Below are positions 18,758 through 29,874 of a stretch of 64,000 nucleotides of DNA, in pieces. Position numbers and translations under genes: made by a program. The DNA lies in NCBI RefSeq assembly GCF_900215625.1, contig NZ_OBEK01000007.1, positions 1-64,000 of the forward strand, read 5' to 3'. Source of the DNA: Terribacillus aidingensis (lineage in GTDB: Bacteria > Bacillota > Bacilli > Bacillales > Amphibacillaceae). Position 1 is the first letter of the stretch, and each line of letters opens with the position of its first letter. The notes beneath the pieces were generated by a model. That model was not told the DNA's origin and did no database searches. It saw only the letters and a list, made by a program, of their open reading frames with translations.

Positions 18758-18901
18758 TGGTTAAAACCTAATAAACGTTATACCTAAGACAGCAGGTGCC
18801 TTCGGGCTTAATCTCCTGCCGAGGTGTGTGAGATATAACAGGCAGTCTGTTCCGACTGTTCCTATATGATCATGCCTCCATGTCGAATGGAGGCATTTTT
18901 C
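18758..18901 (+). promoter_or_regulatory. L10 ribosomal-protein leader
   Basis: The leader carries the conserved block CTAAGACAGCAGGTGCC followed by TTAATCTCCTGCC and ends in an intrinsic terminator. This matches the known Firmicutes L10 leader, which binds the L10(L12)4 complex and shuts off rplJ-rplL when it is in excess. The exact 5' limit is estimated from the promoter. Confidence 0.88.
18872..18901 (+). terminator. Terminator within the L10 leader
   Basis: ATGCCTCCAT (18872-18881) pairs perfectly with ATGGAGGCAT (18887-18896), followed by a T-run. It is the premature terminator of the L10 autoregulatory leader. Confidence 0.9.
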
Positions 18902-18950
18902 ATGTTAACTCCAGGTATAATGGTGAACAAGCTAACAGGAGGTGGAACAT

Positions 18951-19451
18951 ATGTCCAATATCATCGAACAAAAGAAACAGGTTGTTACGGAAATCGCTGA
19001 TAAATTCCAAGCGAGCCAATCTACAGTTATCGTAGACTACCGTGGTCTTTCTGTTTCTGAGGTGACTGAACTTCGCAAACAGCTTCGTGAAGCTGGTGTG
19101 GATTTCAAAGTTTACAAAAACTCTATGACTCGCCGTGCTACAGAAGTAGCTGGTTTGTCTGAACTAGACGAGAACTTGACAGGCCCAACTGCTATTGCTT
19201 TCAGTAATGAAGACGTAATCGCACCTGCTAAGATCTTGAACGAGTTCGCTAAAAAGCATGAAGCTTTAGAAATCAAAGCTGGTGTCATCCAAGGTAATGT
19301 AGCTACTGTAGAACAAGTGCAAGAACTTGCATCTCTACCGAACTACGAAGGCTTGCTTTCTATGTTGCTTAGCGTGCTACAAGCACCGGTTCGCAACTTC
19401 GCTTATGCAGCGAAAGCAATCGCGGAACAAAAAGAAGAACAAGGCGCGTAA
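18951..19451 (+). CDS. rplJ: Ribosomal protein L10
   Basis: L10 anchors the L7/L12 dimers to the ribosomal stalk base. The 166-residue product has the conserved [19 protein letters not shown] and YKNSMTRRA for rRNA binding; the C-terminal helix (EQKEEQ) is the L12 dock. The ATG at 18951 has AGGAGGTGG about 6 nt upstream; an upstream in-frame start at 18942 lies inside that site. rplL follows 52 bases downstream. Confidence 0.97.
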   Translation: MSNIIEQKKQVVTEIADKFQASQSTVIVDYRGLSVSEVTELRKQLREAGVDFKVYKNSMTRRATEVAGLSELDENLTGPTAIAFSNEDVIAPAKILNEFAKKHEALEIKAGVIQGNVATVEQVQELASLPNYEGLLSMLLSVLQAPVRNFAYAAKAIAEQKEEQGA

Positions 19452-19503
19452 AGCCGCTTAGAACTTCCAAACAAAAATACACATTTTCCAAGGAGGAAAT
19501 AAC

Positions 19504-19866
19504 ATGTCTAAAGAGACAATCATTGAAGAGATTAAAGGTATGTCCGTTCTAGAATTGAACGATCTTGTTAAAGCTATCGAAGAAGAATTTGGCGTAACTG
19601 CTGCTGCTCCTGTAGCTGCTGCTGGTGGTGGCGCTGCTGAAGCTGCTGAAGAACAAACTGAATTTAACGTTGTTCTTACAAGCGCTGGCGCTTCTAAAAT
19701 CAAAGTTGTTAAAGCTGTACGCGAAGCAACTGGTCTAGGTCTTAAAGACGCTAAAGATCTTGTAGATAACGCTCCTGGTAACATCAAAGAAGGCGTTTCT
19801 AAAGAAGATGCTGAAGAACTTAAAGCTAAACTTGAAGAAGCTGGAGCTTCTGTAGAAGTTAAGTAA
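19504..19866 (+). CDS. rplL: Ribosomal protein L7/L12
   Basis: L7/L12 recruits translational GTPases. The 120-residue protein has the N-terminal dimerisation helices, an Ala/Gly-rich hinge (about 37-51) and the C-terminal factor-binding domain with [20 protein letters not shown]. The codons are strongly biased towards highly expressed types. A ribosome-binding site AAGGAGG lies just upstream, and a strong terminator follows. Confidence 0.98.
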   Translation: MSKETIIEEIKGMSVLELNDLVKAIEEEFGVTAAAPVAAAGGGAAEAAEEQTEFNVVLTSAGASKIKVVKAVREATGLGLKDAKDLVDNAPGNIKEGVSKEDAEELKAKLEEAGASVEVK

Positions 19867-19872
19867 TAACAA

Positions 19873-19903
19873 GAAAGCTCGCCCTCGGGCGAGCTTTCCT
19901 TTT
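19873..19903 (+). terminator. Terminator after rplL
   Basis: GAAAGCTCGCC (19873-19883) pairs perfectly with GGCGAGCTTTC (19888-19898) around CTCG and is followed by CTTTT. It closes the rplJL unit. Confidence 0.9.
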
Positions 19904-19965
19904 ATCTATTTCTCCATTTCTCCATGGCAATCGTGAATGGATCCTGAAAAAGAAGGTGACCAATT

Positions 19966-20568
19966 ATGTCGGATCATTATTATACTAACCAGCCAAATTC
20001 CGAAAGTGCTCCTGCTACATGGCAGTTCAGCTTAAAGGGACAGGAACTCGTATTCACGTCGGATAGCGGTGTGTTTTCCAAGAAAGAAGTGGATTTCGGT
20101 TCTAGGGTCTTGATTGATGTTTTCCGTGAACCAGAAATTGAAGGGGATATACTGGACTTGGGCTGTGGATATGGACCGATTGGCATTTCGTTCGCAAAAA
20201 CTTACGAAAAACGCTCTGTTGTTATGAGTGATGTGAATGAACGTGCTGTTGCACTTGCGAGACAGAATGCAAAGGCGAATGGTGCGGACAATACATCTTT
20301 TTATGTGAGTGATCGCTTAACTGCTTTTTCGGACCGCAAATTTGCAGCAATTGCCACTAATCCTCCAATCCGGGCAGGCAAGAAGCTTGTTCATCAATTA
20401 TTAGAAGAAAGCTATCACGCTTTGCTTCCTCAAGGTGAGCTCTGGGTAGTTATCCAGAAGAAACAGGGTGCGCCATCTGCTCAGGAAAAATTGAATCAGC
20501 TATTCGGTTCTTGTGAGATCGTGAAAAAAGATAAAGGCTATTATATTCTGCTAGCTAAAAAAGATTGA
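19966..20568 (+). CDS. rsmC: RsmC-like class I methyltransferase (YbxB)
   Basis: An S-adenosylmethionine-dependent methyltransferase of the RsmC/small-domain family, likely a 16S rRNA guanine-N2 methylase. Residues about 60-70 hold the SAM motif LDLGCGYGPIG. The catalytic motif NPPIRAGK (about 130) is the NPP[FIW] signature of N-methyltransferases. The 200-residue length matches Bacillus YbxB, which lacks the duplicated N-terminal domain of E. coli RsmC. The rpoB promoter begins inside its last codons. Exact target is inferred. Confidence 0.88.
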   Translation: MSDHYYTNQPNSESAPATWQFSLKGQELVFTSDSGVFSKKEVDFGSRVLIDVFREPEIEGDILDLGCGYGPIGISFAKTYEKRSVVMSDVNERAVALARQNAKANGADNTSFYVSDRLTAFSDRKFAAIATNPPIRAGKKLVHQLLEESYHALLPQGELWVVIQKKQGAPSAQEKLNQLFGSCEIVKKDKGYYILLAKKD

Positions 20569-20593
20569 CTCTAAGAATTGCTTGTGATAGTAT
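20565..20593 (+). promoter_or_regulatory. Sigma-A promoter of rpoB-rpoC
   Basis: TTGACT (20565-20570) and TAGTAT (20588-20593) are 17 bp apart, with the -35 overlapping the 3' end of the methyltransferase gene. It would produce a leader of about 600 nt. Confidence 0.75.
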
Positions 20594-21198
20594 TGTAAAA
20601 TGCCAATAGGTAACGATACTTGGAGAAATTTATAATTTTTCTTTAGTGATCGTGTTTAAACTGTCGGCTGATTGGCAAGACTGCTATCATTATTATGCTT
20701 TTTGCTGTCGTCGATTTTATTTTAATATGTATGATTAGGGTATGTCGCCATTCGGGGGAGCTAGTAAGCTGAATTTTTAACGGTTTTTATGAAAAAACCT
20801 TTTTCGCTTTTAGCTTGCAGGCGGCGCAGAGTGAACAGTTGGGAGTATTTGCTGTTGAAACTATACCACTTTTTGTTTTTGGTTAAACAGGAAGGGAAGC
20901 CCGCTTCATTACAACATTCACATCACATTCGTATTTATGCGAATGCTTTTCTATGTAAAAGAGAAGATGTGAACAATGTAAATATTGTGGCGATTCATTT
21001 ATGTTAGCTACAATATATAATTTATTGCTTGGAAAGTCAATCGGCATTTCCGGCAATTCAGGCAGACCTTTATCCGGAGAAGGCCCGGTATGTCTCTTAT
21101 AGGCAACGGGAATAAACTGTCGCAAAGTGTTGATTTACTGCAGTTTACGGACTGTAGCTTGAATACATTACTAATGTTTGATTTGAGGGGTGAAGCTG
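20594..21198 (+). promoter_or_regulatory. Long untranslated leader of rpoB
   Basis: About 600 bases hold no credible gene; a 72-codon reading at 20789 has no ribosome-binding site and an unprotein-like composition. GGTTTTT (20782-20788) pairs with AAAAACC (20793-20799) followed by five T residues, a weak attenuator-like hairpin. CATTCG (20926-20931) pairs with CGAATG (20940-20945) followed by CTTTT. Its length suggests control of RNA polymerase synthesis within the leader; the mechanism cannot be read from sequence. Confidence 0.5.
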
Positions 21199-24100
21199 TT
21201 GACAGGTCAAGTAGTTCAGTATGGACGACACCGCCAGCGCAGAAGCTATGCACGTATTAGTGAAGTGCTAGAGTTACCGAATCTTATCGAGATTCAAACC
21301 GCTTCTTATGAATGGTTTTTAGAAGAAGGATTGCGAGAGATGTTCCAGGATATTTCCCCGATTGAGGATTTTGCGGGTAATCTATCGCTGGAATTTGTCG
21401 ACTATAGCCTTGGCGAACCGAAATATCCAGTAGATGAAGCGAAAGAAAGAGACGTTACCTATAACGCTCCACTTCGTGTGAAAGTCCGCTTGTTGAATAA
21501 CGAGACAGGCGAAGTGAAAGAACAAGAAGTATTCATGGGTGACTTCCCATTAATGACTGATACAGGTACGTTCGTCATTAATGGTGCAGAACGTGTTATC
21601 GTTTCTCAGCTTGTTCGCTCCCCTAGTGTTTATTTCAGTGAAAAAGTTGATAAGAACGGAAAACGCGGTCATACAGCAACTGTAATTCCTAACCGTGGTG
21701 CATGGCTGGAATTCGAAACAGATGCAAAAGACGTTGTACACGTACGTATTGACCGTACTCGTAAACTGCCAATCACTGTATTGCTTCGTGCACTTGGATT
21801 CGGAACTGACCAAGAAATCATTGATTTGATTGGTGAGAACGAATACTTACGCAACACTTTGGAGAAAGACAACACAGAAACAACAGAAAAAGCATTGCTT
21901 GAAATCTATGAGCGTCTTCGCCCAGGTGAGCCGCCAACAGTAGAGAATGCGAAAAGCTTGCTTGTTTCACGTTTCTTCGATCCAAAACGTTATGACCTAG
22001 CGCATGTAGGTCGTTACAAAATGAATAAAAAACTTAACATCGCAAACCGTCTTTTCAACCAAACATTGGCGGAGCCAGTTGTTGATGAAGAGACAGGCGA
22101 AGTGCTTGCTCAAAAAGGCGATAAATTAGACCGTCGTTTGCTTGATAAGATCCTTCCTTACTTGGACGGAACAAACGGTAAATTCGGTGAAAATGTTGTT
22201 GAACCTCATGATGGTGTTGTAGAAGAGCCTGTTGTAGTACAGACAATTAAAATTGTCGACCCTACAGATCCTGAAGGTGAGCGCACATTAAATGTTACTG
22301 GTAATGCTACAGTTGATGACAGCATCAAAAACCTTGATCCTGCTGATATCTTATCTGCTGTCAGCTACTTCTTTAACTTATTGTATGAAGTAGGCGGCAC
22401 AGATGACATTGACCATCTTGGTAACAGAAGATTGCGTTCTGTTGGTGAGCTGCTTCAAAACCAGTTCCGTATCGGTCTATCCCGTATGGAGCGTGTGGTA
22501 AGAGAGCGTATGTCTATCCAAGACACTTCTTCCATTACACCGCAGCAGCTGATTAATATTCGTCCGGTAATTGCATCTATTAAAGAGTTCTTTGGTAGCT
22601 CTCAGCTTTCCCAGTTCATGGACCAAACGAATCCGCTTGGCGAATTGACGCACAAACGTCGTCTTTCTGCTTTGGGACCTGGTGGACTTACTCGGGAACG
22701 TGCCGGCTTCGAAGTGCGTGACGTACACTACTCACACTATGGAAGAATGTGTCCAATCGAAACGCCAGAGGGTCCGAACATTGGTTTGATTAACTCACTA
22801 TCTTCTTATGCAAAAGTGAACAAATTTGGATTTATCGAAACGCCTTACCGCCGCGTTGATCCAGAAACAAACCGTGTTACAGAACATATCGACTACTTAA
22901 CTGCCGATGAACAAGATAACTATGTTATCGCACAGGCAAACTCTCCGTTATTAGAAGACGGAAGCTTCGAGAACGAAGAAGTAGTTGCTCGTTTCCGTGA
23001 AGAGAATACAATCGTAGGCCGTGATCGTATCGATTACATGGACGTATCGCCGAAGCAGGTTGTATCTGCCGCGACAGCATGTATTCCTTTCTTGGAAAAT
23101 GATGACTCCAACCGTGCACTGATGGGTGCGAACATGCAGCGACAAGCAGTACCGTTGATGCAGCCGGAAGCGCCGATCGTTGGTACGGGTATGGAATATG
23201 TATCTGGTAAAGACTCCGGTGCAGCTGTTATCTGCCGCGAAGACGGTATCGTTGAGCGTGTAGAAGCAAAAGAAATCTTTGTCCGCCGTGTTACAGAAGT
23301 TGGCGGCAGTGAAGTAAAAGGCGATACAGACCGCTATCGTTTGCAGAAATTCAAACGTTCCAACCAAGGAACTTGTTATAACCAGCGTCCAATCGTAAGT
23401 GTTGGCGACCGCGTCACAAAAGGAGAAATTCTTGCTGACGGTCCTTCTATGGAAGATGGGGAGCTTGCACTTGGCCGTAACGTACTAGTTGCCTTCATGA
23501 CATGGGAAGGTTACAACTACGAGGATGCGATCATCATGAGTGAACGCCTTGTAAAAGATGATGTTTATACATCTATCCACATCGAGGAGTATGAATCAGA
23601 AGCTCGTGATACGAAGCTTGGACCAGAAGAAATCACTCGCGATATCCCTAACGTTGGGGAAGATGCACTGAAGAACCTTGACGAGCGCGGTATTATCCGT
23701 GTTGGTGCTGAGGTTTCCGATGGTGATTTGCTTGTTGGTAAAGTAACACCTAAAGGCGTAACGGAGCTTTCTGCGGAAGAGCGTTTATTACACGCAATCT
23801 TCGGTGAAAAAGCTCGTGAAGTACGTGATACTTCCCTTCGTGTGCCACACGGTGCCGGCGGTATTGTCTTAGATGTTAAAATCTTCAACCGTGAAGATGG
23901 CGATGAGCTTCCTCCAGGTGTAAACCAGCTAGTGCGTGCTTACATCGTTCAGAAACGTAAGATTTCTGAAGGGGATAAGATGGCCGGACGTCACGGTAAC
24001 AAAGGTGTTATCTCTAAAATCCTTCCAGAAGAGGATATGCCGTTCATGCCAGACGGCACACCAGTTGATATCATGCTTAACCCACTAGGGGTACCATCTC

Positions 24101-24738
24101 GTATGAATATCGGTCAGGTGTTTGAGCTTCATTTAGGAATGGCAGCTCGTGCTCTAGGCATCCACGTTGCAACACCAGTATTTGATGGCGCGCGTGAAGA
24201 AGATGTTTGGGAAACACTTGAAGAAGCTGGAATGCCGCGTGATGCGAAAACAATCCTTTACGACGGAAGATCCGGTGAACCATTTGATAACCGCGTTTCT
24301 GTTGGTGTATCGTACATGATCAAGCTTGCCCACATGGTTGATGACAAGCTGCATGCACGTTCCACTGGTCCTTACTCTCTTGTTACGCAGCAGCCGCTCG
24401 GTGGTAAAGCGCAGTTCGGTGGACAGCGTTTCGGTGAGATGGAGGTATGGGCACTCGAAGCATATGGTGCAGCATACACATTGCAAGAGATTCTAACAGT
24501 TAAATCCGATGACGTAGTCGGACGTGTAAAAACTTATGAAGCTATTGTTAAAGGTGATAATGTACCAGAGCCAGGTGTACCAGAATCATTCAAAGTATTG
24601 ATCAAAGAGCTTCAGAGTCTTGGTATGGATGTTAAAATCCTCAACGGTGATGAAGAAGAAGTAGAATTGCGCGAACTCGAGGATGAAGACGATACGCAAG
24701 CACCTGACCGCATCAATCTTGATGTGCAGGAAGGTTAA
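21199..24738 (+). CDS. rpoB: RNA polymerase beta subunit
   Basis: The 1179-residue beta subunit is colinear with B. subtilis RpoB. The rifampicin-binding cluster starting [20 protein letters not shown] (from about residue 468) has no common resistance substitution visible. C-terminal signatures [13 protein letters not shown] and the long clamp region [20 protein letters not shown] are intact. TTG 21199 is chosen because the B. subtilis protein also starts Leu-Thr-Gly-Gln and GAGGGGTGA lies about 6 nt upstream; a GTG at 21190 falls in that site. It is followed by rpoC after 56 bases. Confidence 0.98.
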   Translation: MTGQVVQYGRHRQRRSYARISEVLELPNLIEIQTASYEWFLEEGLREMFQDISPIEDFAGNLSLEFVDYSLGEPKYPVDEAKERDVTYNAPLRVKVRLLNNETGEVKEQEVFMGDFPLMTDTGTFVINGAERVIVSQLVRSPSVYFSEKVDKNGKRGHTATVIPNRGAWLEFETDAKDVVHVRIDRTRKLPITVLLRALGFGTDQEIIDLIGENEYLRNTLEKDNTETTEKALLEIYERLRPGEPPTVENAKSLLVSRFFDPKRYDLAHVGRYKMNKKLNIANRLFNQTLAEPVVDEETGEVLAQKGDKLDRRLLDKILPYLDGTNGKFGENVVEPHDGVVEEPVVVQTIKIVDPTDPEGERTLNVTGNATVDDSIKNLDPADILSAVSYFFNLLYEVGGTDDIDHLGNRRLRSVGELLQNQFRIGLSRMERVVRERMSIQDTSSITPQQLINIRPVIASIKEFFGSSQLSQFMDQTNPLGELTHKRRLSALGPGGLTRERAGFEVRDVHYSHYGRMCPIETPEGPNIGLINSLSSYAKVNKFGFIETPYRRVDPETNRVTEHIDYLTADEQDNYVIAQANSPLLEDGSFENEEVVARFREENTIVGRDRIDYMDVSPKQVVSAATACIPFLENDDSNRALMGANMQRQAVPLMQPEAPIVGTGMEYVSGKDSGAAVICREDGIVERVEAKEIFVRRVTEVGGSEVKGDTDRYRLQKFKRSNQGTCYNQRPIVSVGDRVTKGEILADGPSMEDGELALGRNVLVAFMTWEGYNYEDAIIMSERLVKDDVYTSIHIEEYESEARDTKLGPEEITRDIPNVGEDALKNLDERGIIRVGAEVSDGDLLVGKVTPKGVTELSAEERLLHAIFGEKAREVRDTSLRVPHGAGGIVLDVKIFNREDGDELPPGVNQLVRAYIVQKRKISEGDKMAGRHGNKGVISKILPEEDMPFMPDGTPVDIMLNPLGVPSRMNIGQVFELHLGMAARALGIHVATPVFDGAREEDVWETLEEAGMPRDAKTILYDGRSGEPFDNRVSVGVSYMIKLAHMVDDKLHARSTGPYSLVTQQPLGGKAQFGGQRFGEMEVWALEAYGAAYTLQEILTVKSDDVVGRVKTYEAIVKGDNVPEPGVPESFKVLIKELQSLGMDVKILNGDEEEVELRELEDEDDTQAPDRINLDVQEG

Positions 24739-24794
24739 GCGACGCAACATCAACTGCAGGGCAGTAACGGGATACTAAAAGGGAGGTAGGCCCC

Positions 24795-27700
24795 TTGATA
24801 GATGTAAATAATTTTGAGTTTATGAAAATAGGTTTGGCTTCACCTGATAAGATTCGTTCTTGGTCTTATGGAGAAGTGAAAAAGCCGGAAACGATCAACT
24901 ATCGTACGTTGAAGCCTGAGAAAGACGGTTTGTTCTGTGAACGTATCTTCGGTCCTCAAAAAGACTGGGAATGTCACTGCGGAAAATACAAACGCGTCCG
25001 TTATAAAGGTGTCGTATGTGATCGATGCGGCGTAGAAGTTACTAAAGCAAAAGTACGCCGTGAGCGTATGGGACACATCGAGCTAGCTGCTCCTGTGTCT
25101 CACATTTGGTACTTTAAAGGTATTCCAAGCCGTATGGGTCTTGTACTAGATATGTCCCCTCGCGCGCTTGAAGAAGTTATTTACTTTGCAGCGTACATTG
25201 TTACAGAAACTGGTGACACAGCGCTTGAGAAAAAACAACTTCTTTCTGAGAAGGAATATCGCCTCTATCGCGAAAAATACGGTAATACATTCCAAGCTCA
25301 AATGGGTGCGGAAGCTATCCGTAAGCTTCTTTCTGATATTGATGCAGAAAAAGAAGTAGAAACACTTCGTGAAGAATTAAAAACAGCACAAGGTCAGCGC
25401 AGAACGCGTGCGATCAAACGTTTAGAAGTTTTGGAAGCATTCCGTAATTCCGGAAACGATCCTTCTTGGATGGTATTGGATGTACTTCCAATCATCCCGC
25501 CGGAGCTTCGTCCGATGGTACAGCTTGATGGAGGACGTTTTGCTACGTCTGACCTGAACGATTTGTATCGCCGTGTAATCAACCGGAACAACCGTCTGAA
25601 ACGCTTGCTTGATCTTGGCGCTCCTAGCATCATCGTACAAAATGAAAAACGTATGCTGCAGGAAGCTGTTGATGCGTTGATCGATAACGGTCGCCGCGGT
25701 CGTCCAGTTACAGGTCCTGGTAACCGTCCTTTGAAATCTCTTTCTCATATGCTGAAAGGGAAGCAAGGACGTTTCCGTCAGAACTTACTAGGTAAACGTG
25801 TAGACTATTCCGGTCGTTCCGTAATCGTTGTAGGTCCGCATCTGAAGATGTATCAGTGTGGTCTTCCGAAAGAGATGGCGCTTGAGCTATTCAAACCGTT
25901 CATCATGAAAGAATTGGTTGAAAAAGGACTTGCGCATAATATTAAGTCTGCTAAACGTAAAATCGAACGCTTGCACCCAGAAGTATGGGATGTACTCGAG
26001 GAAGTTATCCGCGAGCATCCAGTATTACTTAACCGTGCCCCTACGCTTCACCGCCTAGGTATTCAGGCATTCGAACCAACACTAGTAGAAGGTCGTGCAA
26101 TCCGTCTTCACCCACTCGTATGTACAGCATATAACGCTGACTTTGATGGAGACCAGATGGCCGTTCACGTACCTCTATCTGCAGAAGCACAAGCAGAAGC
26201 TCGTATTCTTATGCTTGCAGCACAGAATATCTTGAACCCGAAAGATGGTAAACCAGTTGTTACACCGTCTCAGGATATGGTACTAGGTAACTACTACTTG
26301 ACGCTTGAGCGCGAAGGTGCCATCGGTGAAGGTAAGATCTTCAATGATGTAAACGAAGCGATGCTTGCTTATCAGAACGGCTATGTACACTTGCACACTC
26401 GTGTAGCAGTACATGCAGGTTCATTGAATAACGAAACATTCACTGCGGAGCAGAATGAACAGATCTTGCTTACATCAGTAGGTAAACTGATCTTTAATAC
26501 AATCTTGCCGAGCTCGTTCCCTTACATGAACGAACCAACTCGTGAGAACTTGGAAGAAAAAACACCTGCACACTACTTCGTTGAGAAGGGTGCGAACATT
26601 AAAGAGGAAATCGCTAAACGCGATGTTATCTCACCGTTCAAGAAAGGCTTCCTTGGAGACATCATTGCTGAAGTATTCAAGCGTTTCAAAATCAGCGAAA
26701 CATCTAAAATGCTTGACCGCATGAAAGATCTAGGATTCAGCTATTCTACAAAAGCAGGTATTACGGTTGGTATCTCTGATATCGTCGTATTGAAAGAGAA
26801 AACGGAAATTCTTGATGAGGCACAATCACGTGTAGATAAAGTATTGAAACAGTTCCGCCGTGGTTTGATCACAGAAGAAGAACGTTACGACCGTGTTATC
26901 TCGATCTGGTCTAAAGCGAAGGATGACATTCAGGAACGTCTGATGAAATCCTTGAGCAACCGTAACCCGATCTTTATGATGAGTGACTCTGGTGCCCGTG
27001 GTAACGCATCTAACTTCACGCAGCTTGCTGGTATGCGTGGTCTGATGGCCAACCCAGCCGGCCGAATCATCGAATTGCCGATCAAGTCCAGTTTCCGTGA
27101 AGGTCTGACAGTACTCGAGTACTTCATCTCTACACACGGTGCGCGTAAAGGTCTTGCCGATACCGCTCTGAAAACAGCCGATTCCGGTTACTTGACTCGT
27201 CGTCTAGTAGACGTTGCACAGGATGTTATCATCCGTGAAGAAGATTGCGGCACGGACCGCAGCTTGAAAGTGCGCGCACTTACAGAAGGCACAGAAATGA
27301 TTGAACCATTATATGACCGTCTTGTTGGACGTACAGCATTTGAGAATGTGAAACATCCAGAAACAGGCGATGTGATCGTAACGAAGAACGAATTGATTAA
27401 CGAAGATACAGCTAGACAGATTATTGAAGCTGGTATTGAAGAAGTTTCAATCCGTACCGTGTTTACATGTAATACAAAACACGGAGCTTGTAAGAAATGT
27501 TATGGCCGTAACCTTGCAACTGGCAGCGACGTTGAAGTCGGTGAGGCAGTTGGTATCATCGCAGCACAATCTATCGGTGAACCAGGAACACAGCTTACAA
27601 TGCGTACGTTCCACACAGGTGGGGTAGCTGGAGACGATATTACACAAGGTTTGCCGCGTATCCAGGAATTGTTCGAGGCTCGTCACCCGAAAGGTCAAGC

Positions 27701-28406
27701 GGTTATTTCCGAAATTAAAGGTACTGTCATCGAAATCAACGAAGTCAAAGAAAAACAAGAAGTTGTTGTTCAAGGTGCCGTTGAGACGAAGACATACACA
27801 GCTCCATACGGCGCCCGTCTGCGTGTTGCAGAAGGTGATGCAATTGAAGCGGGTGAAGGACTGACTGAAGGTTCTATCGATCCGAAAGAATTGCTTCGTG
27901 TGCGCGGTGTAGCTGGTGTTCAGCAGTATCTATTGAAAGAAGTACAAAAAGTATATCGTATGCAAGGTGTAGAAATCGGTGATAAACACGTAGAAGTAAT
28001 GGTTCGTCAGATGCTTCGCAAAGTACGTGTTGTCGATTCGGGGCAAACGAATGTACTGCCAGGATCTCTTCTTGAGATTCACCAATTCAGAGAAGCAAAC
28101 CGTTCTGTACTTCAAGAGGACTTACAGCCGGCAAGCGGTAAGCCAGTATTACTTGGTATTACGAAAGCTTCCCTGGAAACTGATTCCTTCTTGTCTGCTG
28201 CTTCCTTCCAGGAAACAACTCGTGTCTTGACTGATGCAGCAATTAAAGGTAAGCGTGATGAGCTTCTAGGCCTGAAAGAGAATGTTATCATCGGTAAACT
28301 AGTTCCAGCAGGTACTGGTATGCCGCAGTATCGTAAGATTAAAGCGAAACTGGATGTACCTGAAGAAAAGACAGAAGATCAGAATTTAGAATCTGTTACA
28401 CCGTAA
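24795..28406 (+). CDS. rpoC: RNA polymerase beta-prime subunit
   Basis: The 1203-residue beta-prime subunit carries the catalytic NADFDGDQ motif (Asp 449, 451 and 453 hold the Mg2+). Its zinc ribbon uses C60, C62, C75 and C78, and the second Cys cluster [13 protein letters not shown] lies near residue 900. The trigger-loop region [12 protein letters not shown] is present. The TTG start at 24795 follows GGGAGG by 8 nt and matches the B. subtilis N terminus. No clear T-run terminator follows; the str-operon promoter region is next. Confidence 0.98.
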   Translation: MIDVNNFEFMKIGLASPDKIRSWSYGEVKKPETINYRTLKPEKDGLFCERIFGPQKDWECHCGKYKRVRYKGVVCDRCGVEVTKAKVRRERMGHIELAAPVSHIWYFKGIPSRMGLVLDMSPRALEEVIYFAAYIVTETGDTALEKKQLLSEKEYRLYREKYGNTFQAQMGAEAIRKLLSDIDAEKEVETLREELKTAQGQRRTRAIKRLEVLEAFRNSGNDPSWMVLDVLPIIPPELRPMVQLDGGRFATSDLNDLYRRVINRNNRLKRLLDLGAPSIIVQNEKRMLQEAVDALIDNGRRGRPVTGPGNRPLKSLSHMLKGKQGRFRQNLLGKRVDYSGRSVIVVGPHLKMYQCGLPKEMALELFKPFIMKELVEKGLAHNIKSAKRKIERLHPEVWDVLEEVIREHPVLLNRAPTLHRLGIQAFEPTLVEGRAIRLHPLVCTAYNADFDGDQMAVHVPLSAEAQAEARILMLAAQNILNPKDGKPVVTPSQDMVLGNYYLTLEREGAIGEGKIFNDVNEAMLAYQNGYVHLHTRVAVHAGSLNNETFTAEQNEQILLTSVGKLIFNTILPSSFPYMNEPTRENLEEKTPAHYFVEKGANIKEEIAKRDVISPFKKGFLGDIIAEVFKRFKISETSKMLDRMKDLGFSYSTKAGITVGISDIVVLKEKTEILDEAQSRVDKVLKQFRRGLITEEERYDRVISIWSKAKDDIQERLMKSLSNRNPIFMMSDSGARGNASNFTQLAGMRGLMANPAGRIIELPIKSSFREGLTVLEYFISTHGARKGLADTALKTADSGYLTRRLVDVAQDVIIREEDCGTDRSLKVRALTEGTEMIEPLYDRLVGRTAFENVKHPETGDVIVTKNELINEDTARQIIEAGIEEVSIRTVFTCNTKHGACKKCYGRNLATGSDVEVGEAVGIIAAQSIGEPGTQLTMRTFHTGGVAGDDITQGLPRIQELFEARHPKGQAVISEIKGTVIEINEVKEKQEVVVQGAVETKTYTAPYGARLRVAEGDAIEAGEGLTEGSIDPKELLRVRGVAGVQQYLLKEVQKVYRMQGVEIGDKHVEVMVRQMLRKVRVVDSGQTNVLPGSLLEIHQFREANRSVLQEDLQPASGKPVLLGITKASLETDSFLSAASFQETTRVLTDAAIKGKRDELLGLKENVIIGKLVPAGTGMPQYRKIKAKLDVPEEKTEDQNLESVTP

Positions 28407-28441
28407 CGGTGCCCTTAATACGCAAGGAAACTAAATAATTG

Positions 28442-28519
28442 TCGGAAGCACTGTAAATCTCTCGTAAGGTGATTGACAATTACCTTACTTGAGTGATACT
28501 ATATTCAAGGTGCTTCCGA
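28442..28519 (+). promoter_or_regulatory. str operon promoter within nested inverted repeats
   Basis: TTGACA (28473-28478) and TACTAT (28497-28502) are 18 bp apart. A 10-bp perfect inverted repeat, TCGGAAGCAC (28442-28451) and GTGCTTCCGA (28510-28519), brackets the promoter. A 7-bp repeat, GTAAGGT (28464-28470) and ACCTTAC (28482-28488), encloses the -35 box. The symmetry may mark an operator or alternative RNA structures of the rpoC read-through transcript. Confidence 0.65.
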
Positions 28520-28549
28520 TTCTCCTTGTATACTTTGGAGGATATGCAT

Positions 28550-28801
28550 ATGTCTTATGAAAAAGTAGCACAAGCTAACACGGGAATCGTTATCGGAACC
28601 AAACAAACACTGAAAGCCATGAAGCAGGCTAAAGTGGAAACAGTTGTCATTGCAAATGACGCTGCCGAGCACATTACCAGCCAGGTAAGAAAGCTGGCAG
28701 AAGAATTAGGCATACCAGTGATCCAAGTCGATTCTATGAAACGATTAGGAGAAGCTTGTGGCATAGATGTAGGGACAGCTACTTTGGCAATTAAAAGATA
28801 G
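28550..28801 (+). CDS. ybxF: L7Ae-family ribosomal protein (YbxF)
   Basis: An 83-residue protein of the L7Ae/L30e family; B. subtilis YbxF binds kink-turn RNA and can be found with ribosomes. The motif NDAAEHITSQVRKLAEELGIPV matches the RNA-binding face of the family in shape, and GEACGIDVGTATLAI is its conserved C-terminal end. ATG 28550 lies 7 nt after GGAGGA; an ATG at 28544 is too near the site. It opens the str operon ahead of rpsL. Confidence 0.93.
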   Translation: MSYEKVAQANTGIVIGTKQTLKAMKQAKVETVVIANDAAEHITSQVRKLAEELGIPVIQVDSMKRLGEACGIDVGTATLAIKR

Positions 28802-28909
28802 TTTTGGCGCAGCTGATGCTAGCTCAGCTCGTGAAAACTTTGTTTTTTGCCCTAAAATGAACCACCTGGATGTGTGGTATTACAAAAAGCTTTGAAAGGA
28901 GGAAAAAAC

Positions 28910-29323
28910 ATGCCTACTATTAACCAATTAGTACGCAAAGGTCGCGTAAGCAAAACAAAGAAATCTGACTCTCCAGCATTGAACAAAGGGTACAACAGTT
29001 TCAAGAAGTCTTTGACTGATCAGTCTTCTCCACAAAAACGTGGTGTATGTACTCGTGTTGGTACAATGACTCCGAAGAAACCAAACTCCGCGTTGCGTAA
29101 ATATGCACGTGTACGTTTGACAAACGGAATCGAGGTTACTGCCTACATTCCTGGTATCGGACATAACTTGCAAGAGCACAGTGTTGTTTTGATCCGCGGC
29201 GGACGTGTAAAAGATTTACCGGGTGTACGTTACCATATCGTACGTGGTGCGCTTGATACTTCAGGTGTTGACGGCCGTGCTCAAGGTCGTTCTAAATATG
29301 GAACAAAACGCCCTAAAAAATAA
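28910..29323 (+). CDS. rpsL: Ribosomal protein S12
   Basis: S12 sits at the decoding centre. The 137-residue protein has [11 protein letters not shown] (K56/K57 region), where streptomycin-resistance changes fall, with the sensitive-type lysine, and [21 protein letters not shown] with the wild-type residues of the second resistance cluster. AAAGGAGG lies about 8 nt upstream of ATG 28910. It is separated from ybxF by about 110 nt containing a small hairpin (AGCTGA with TCAGCT near 28812-28830). Confidence 0.97.
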   Translation: MPTINQLVRKGRVSKTKKSDSPALNKGYNSFKKSLTDQSSPQKRGVCTRVGTMTPKKPNSALRKYARVRLTNGIEVTAYIPGIGHNLQEHSVVLIRGGRVKDLPGVRYHIVRGALDTSGVDGRAQGRSKYGTKRPKK

Positions 29324-29364
29324 AACTAAAATAATTTGAACATCATAAGAAAGGAGGAGAACAT

Positions 29365-29835
29365 ATGCCAAGAAAAGGTCCTGTTGCGAAACGCGACGTA
29401 TTACCAGATCCGTTGTACAACTCTAAATTGGTAACTCGTTTGATTAACCAAATCATGGTTGACGGACAACGCGGTAAAGCACAAAAGATTCTTTATGCAG
29501 CATTTGAACTAGTTAAAGAACGTAGCGGTAACGATCCAATGGAGGTTTTCGAAAATTCCATGAAGAACGTTATGCCTGTACTTGAAGTACGCGCGCGCCG
29601 TGTTGGTGGTTCTAACTACCAAGTTCCTGTTGAAGTACGCCCAGAGCGTCGTCAAGCACTAGGTCTTCGTTACATTGTTAACTATTCCCGTCTACGCGGC
29701 GAGAAAACAATGGAAGAGCGCCTTGCTAACGAAATTCTTGATGCGTCTAACAACACTGGTGCTTCTGTTAAGAAGCGTGAAGATATGCATAAAATGGCGG
29801 AAGCAAACAAAGCGTTTGCTCACTACCGCTGGTAA
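29365..29835 (+). CDS. rpsG: Ribosomal protein S7
   Basis: S7 is a primary 16S rRNA binder that nucleates the 30S head. The 156-residue protein begins [16 protein letters not shown] and contains the conserved [17 protein letters not shown], as in other bacterial S7. An AAGGAGG lies about 8 nt upstream. It is in the str operon, 41 bases after rpsL and 39 before fusA. Confidence 0.97.
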   Translation: MPRKGPVAKRDVLPDPLYNSKLVTRLINQIMVDGQRGKAQKILYAAFELVKERSGNDPMEVFENSMKNVMPVLEVRARRVGGSNYQVPVEVRPERRQALGLRYIVNYSRLRGEKTMEERLANEILDASNNTGASVKKREDMHKMAEANKAFAHYRW

Positions 29836-29874
29836 GATACAATTTAAATTCACTCTAGGAAGGAGAAATACTGC

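Noticed and set aside
20789-21007. 72-codon reading in the rpoB leader
   Set aside because: No ribosome-binding site, a composition rich in Leu, Arg and His, and a position inside a long structured leader.
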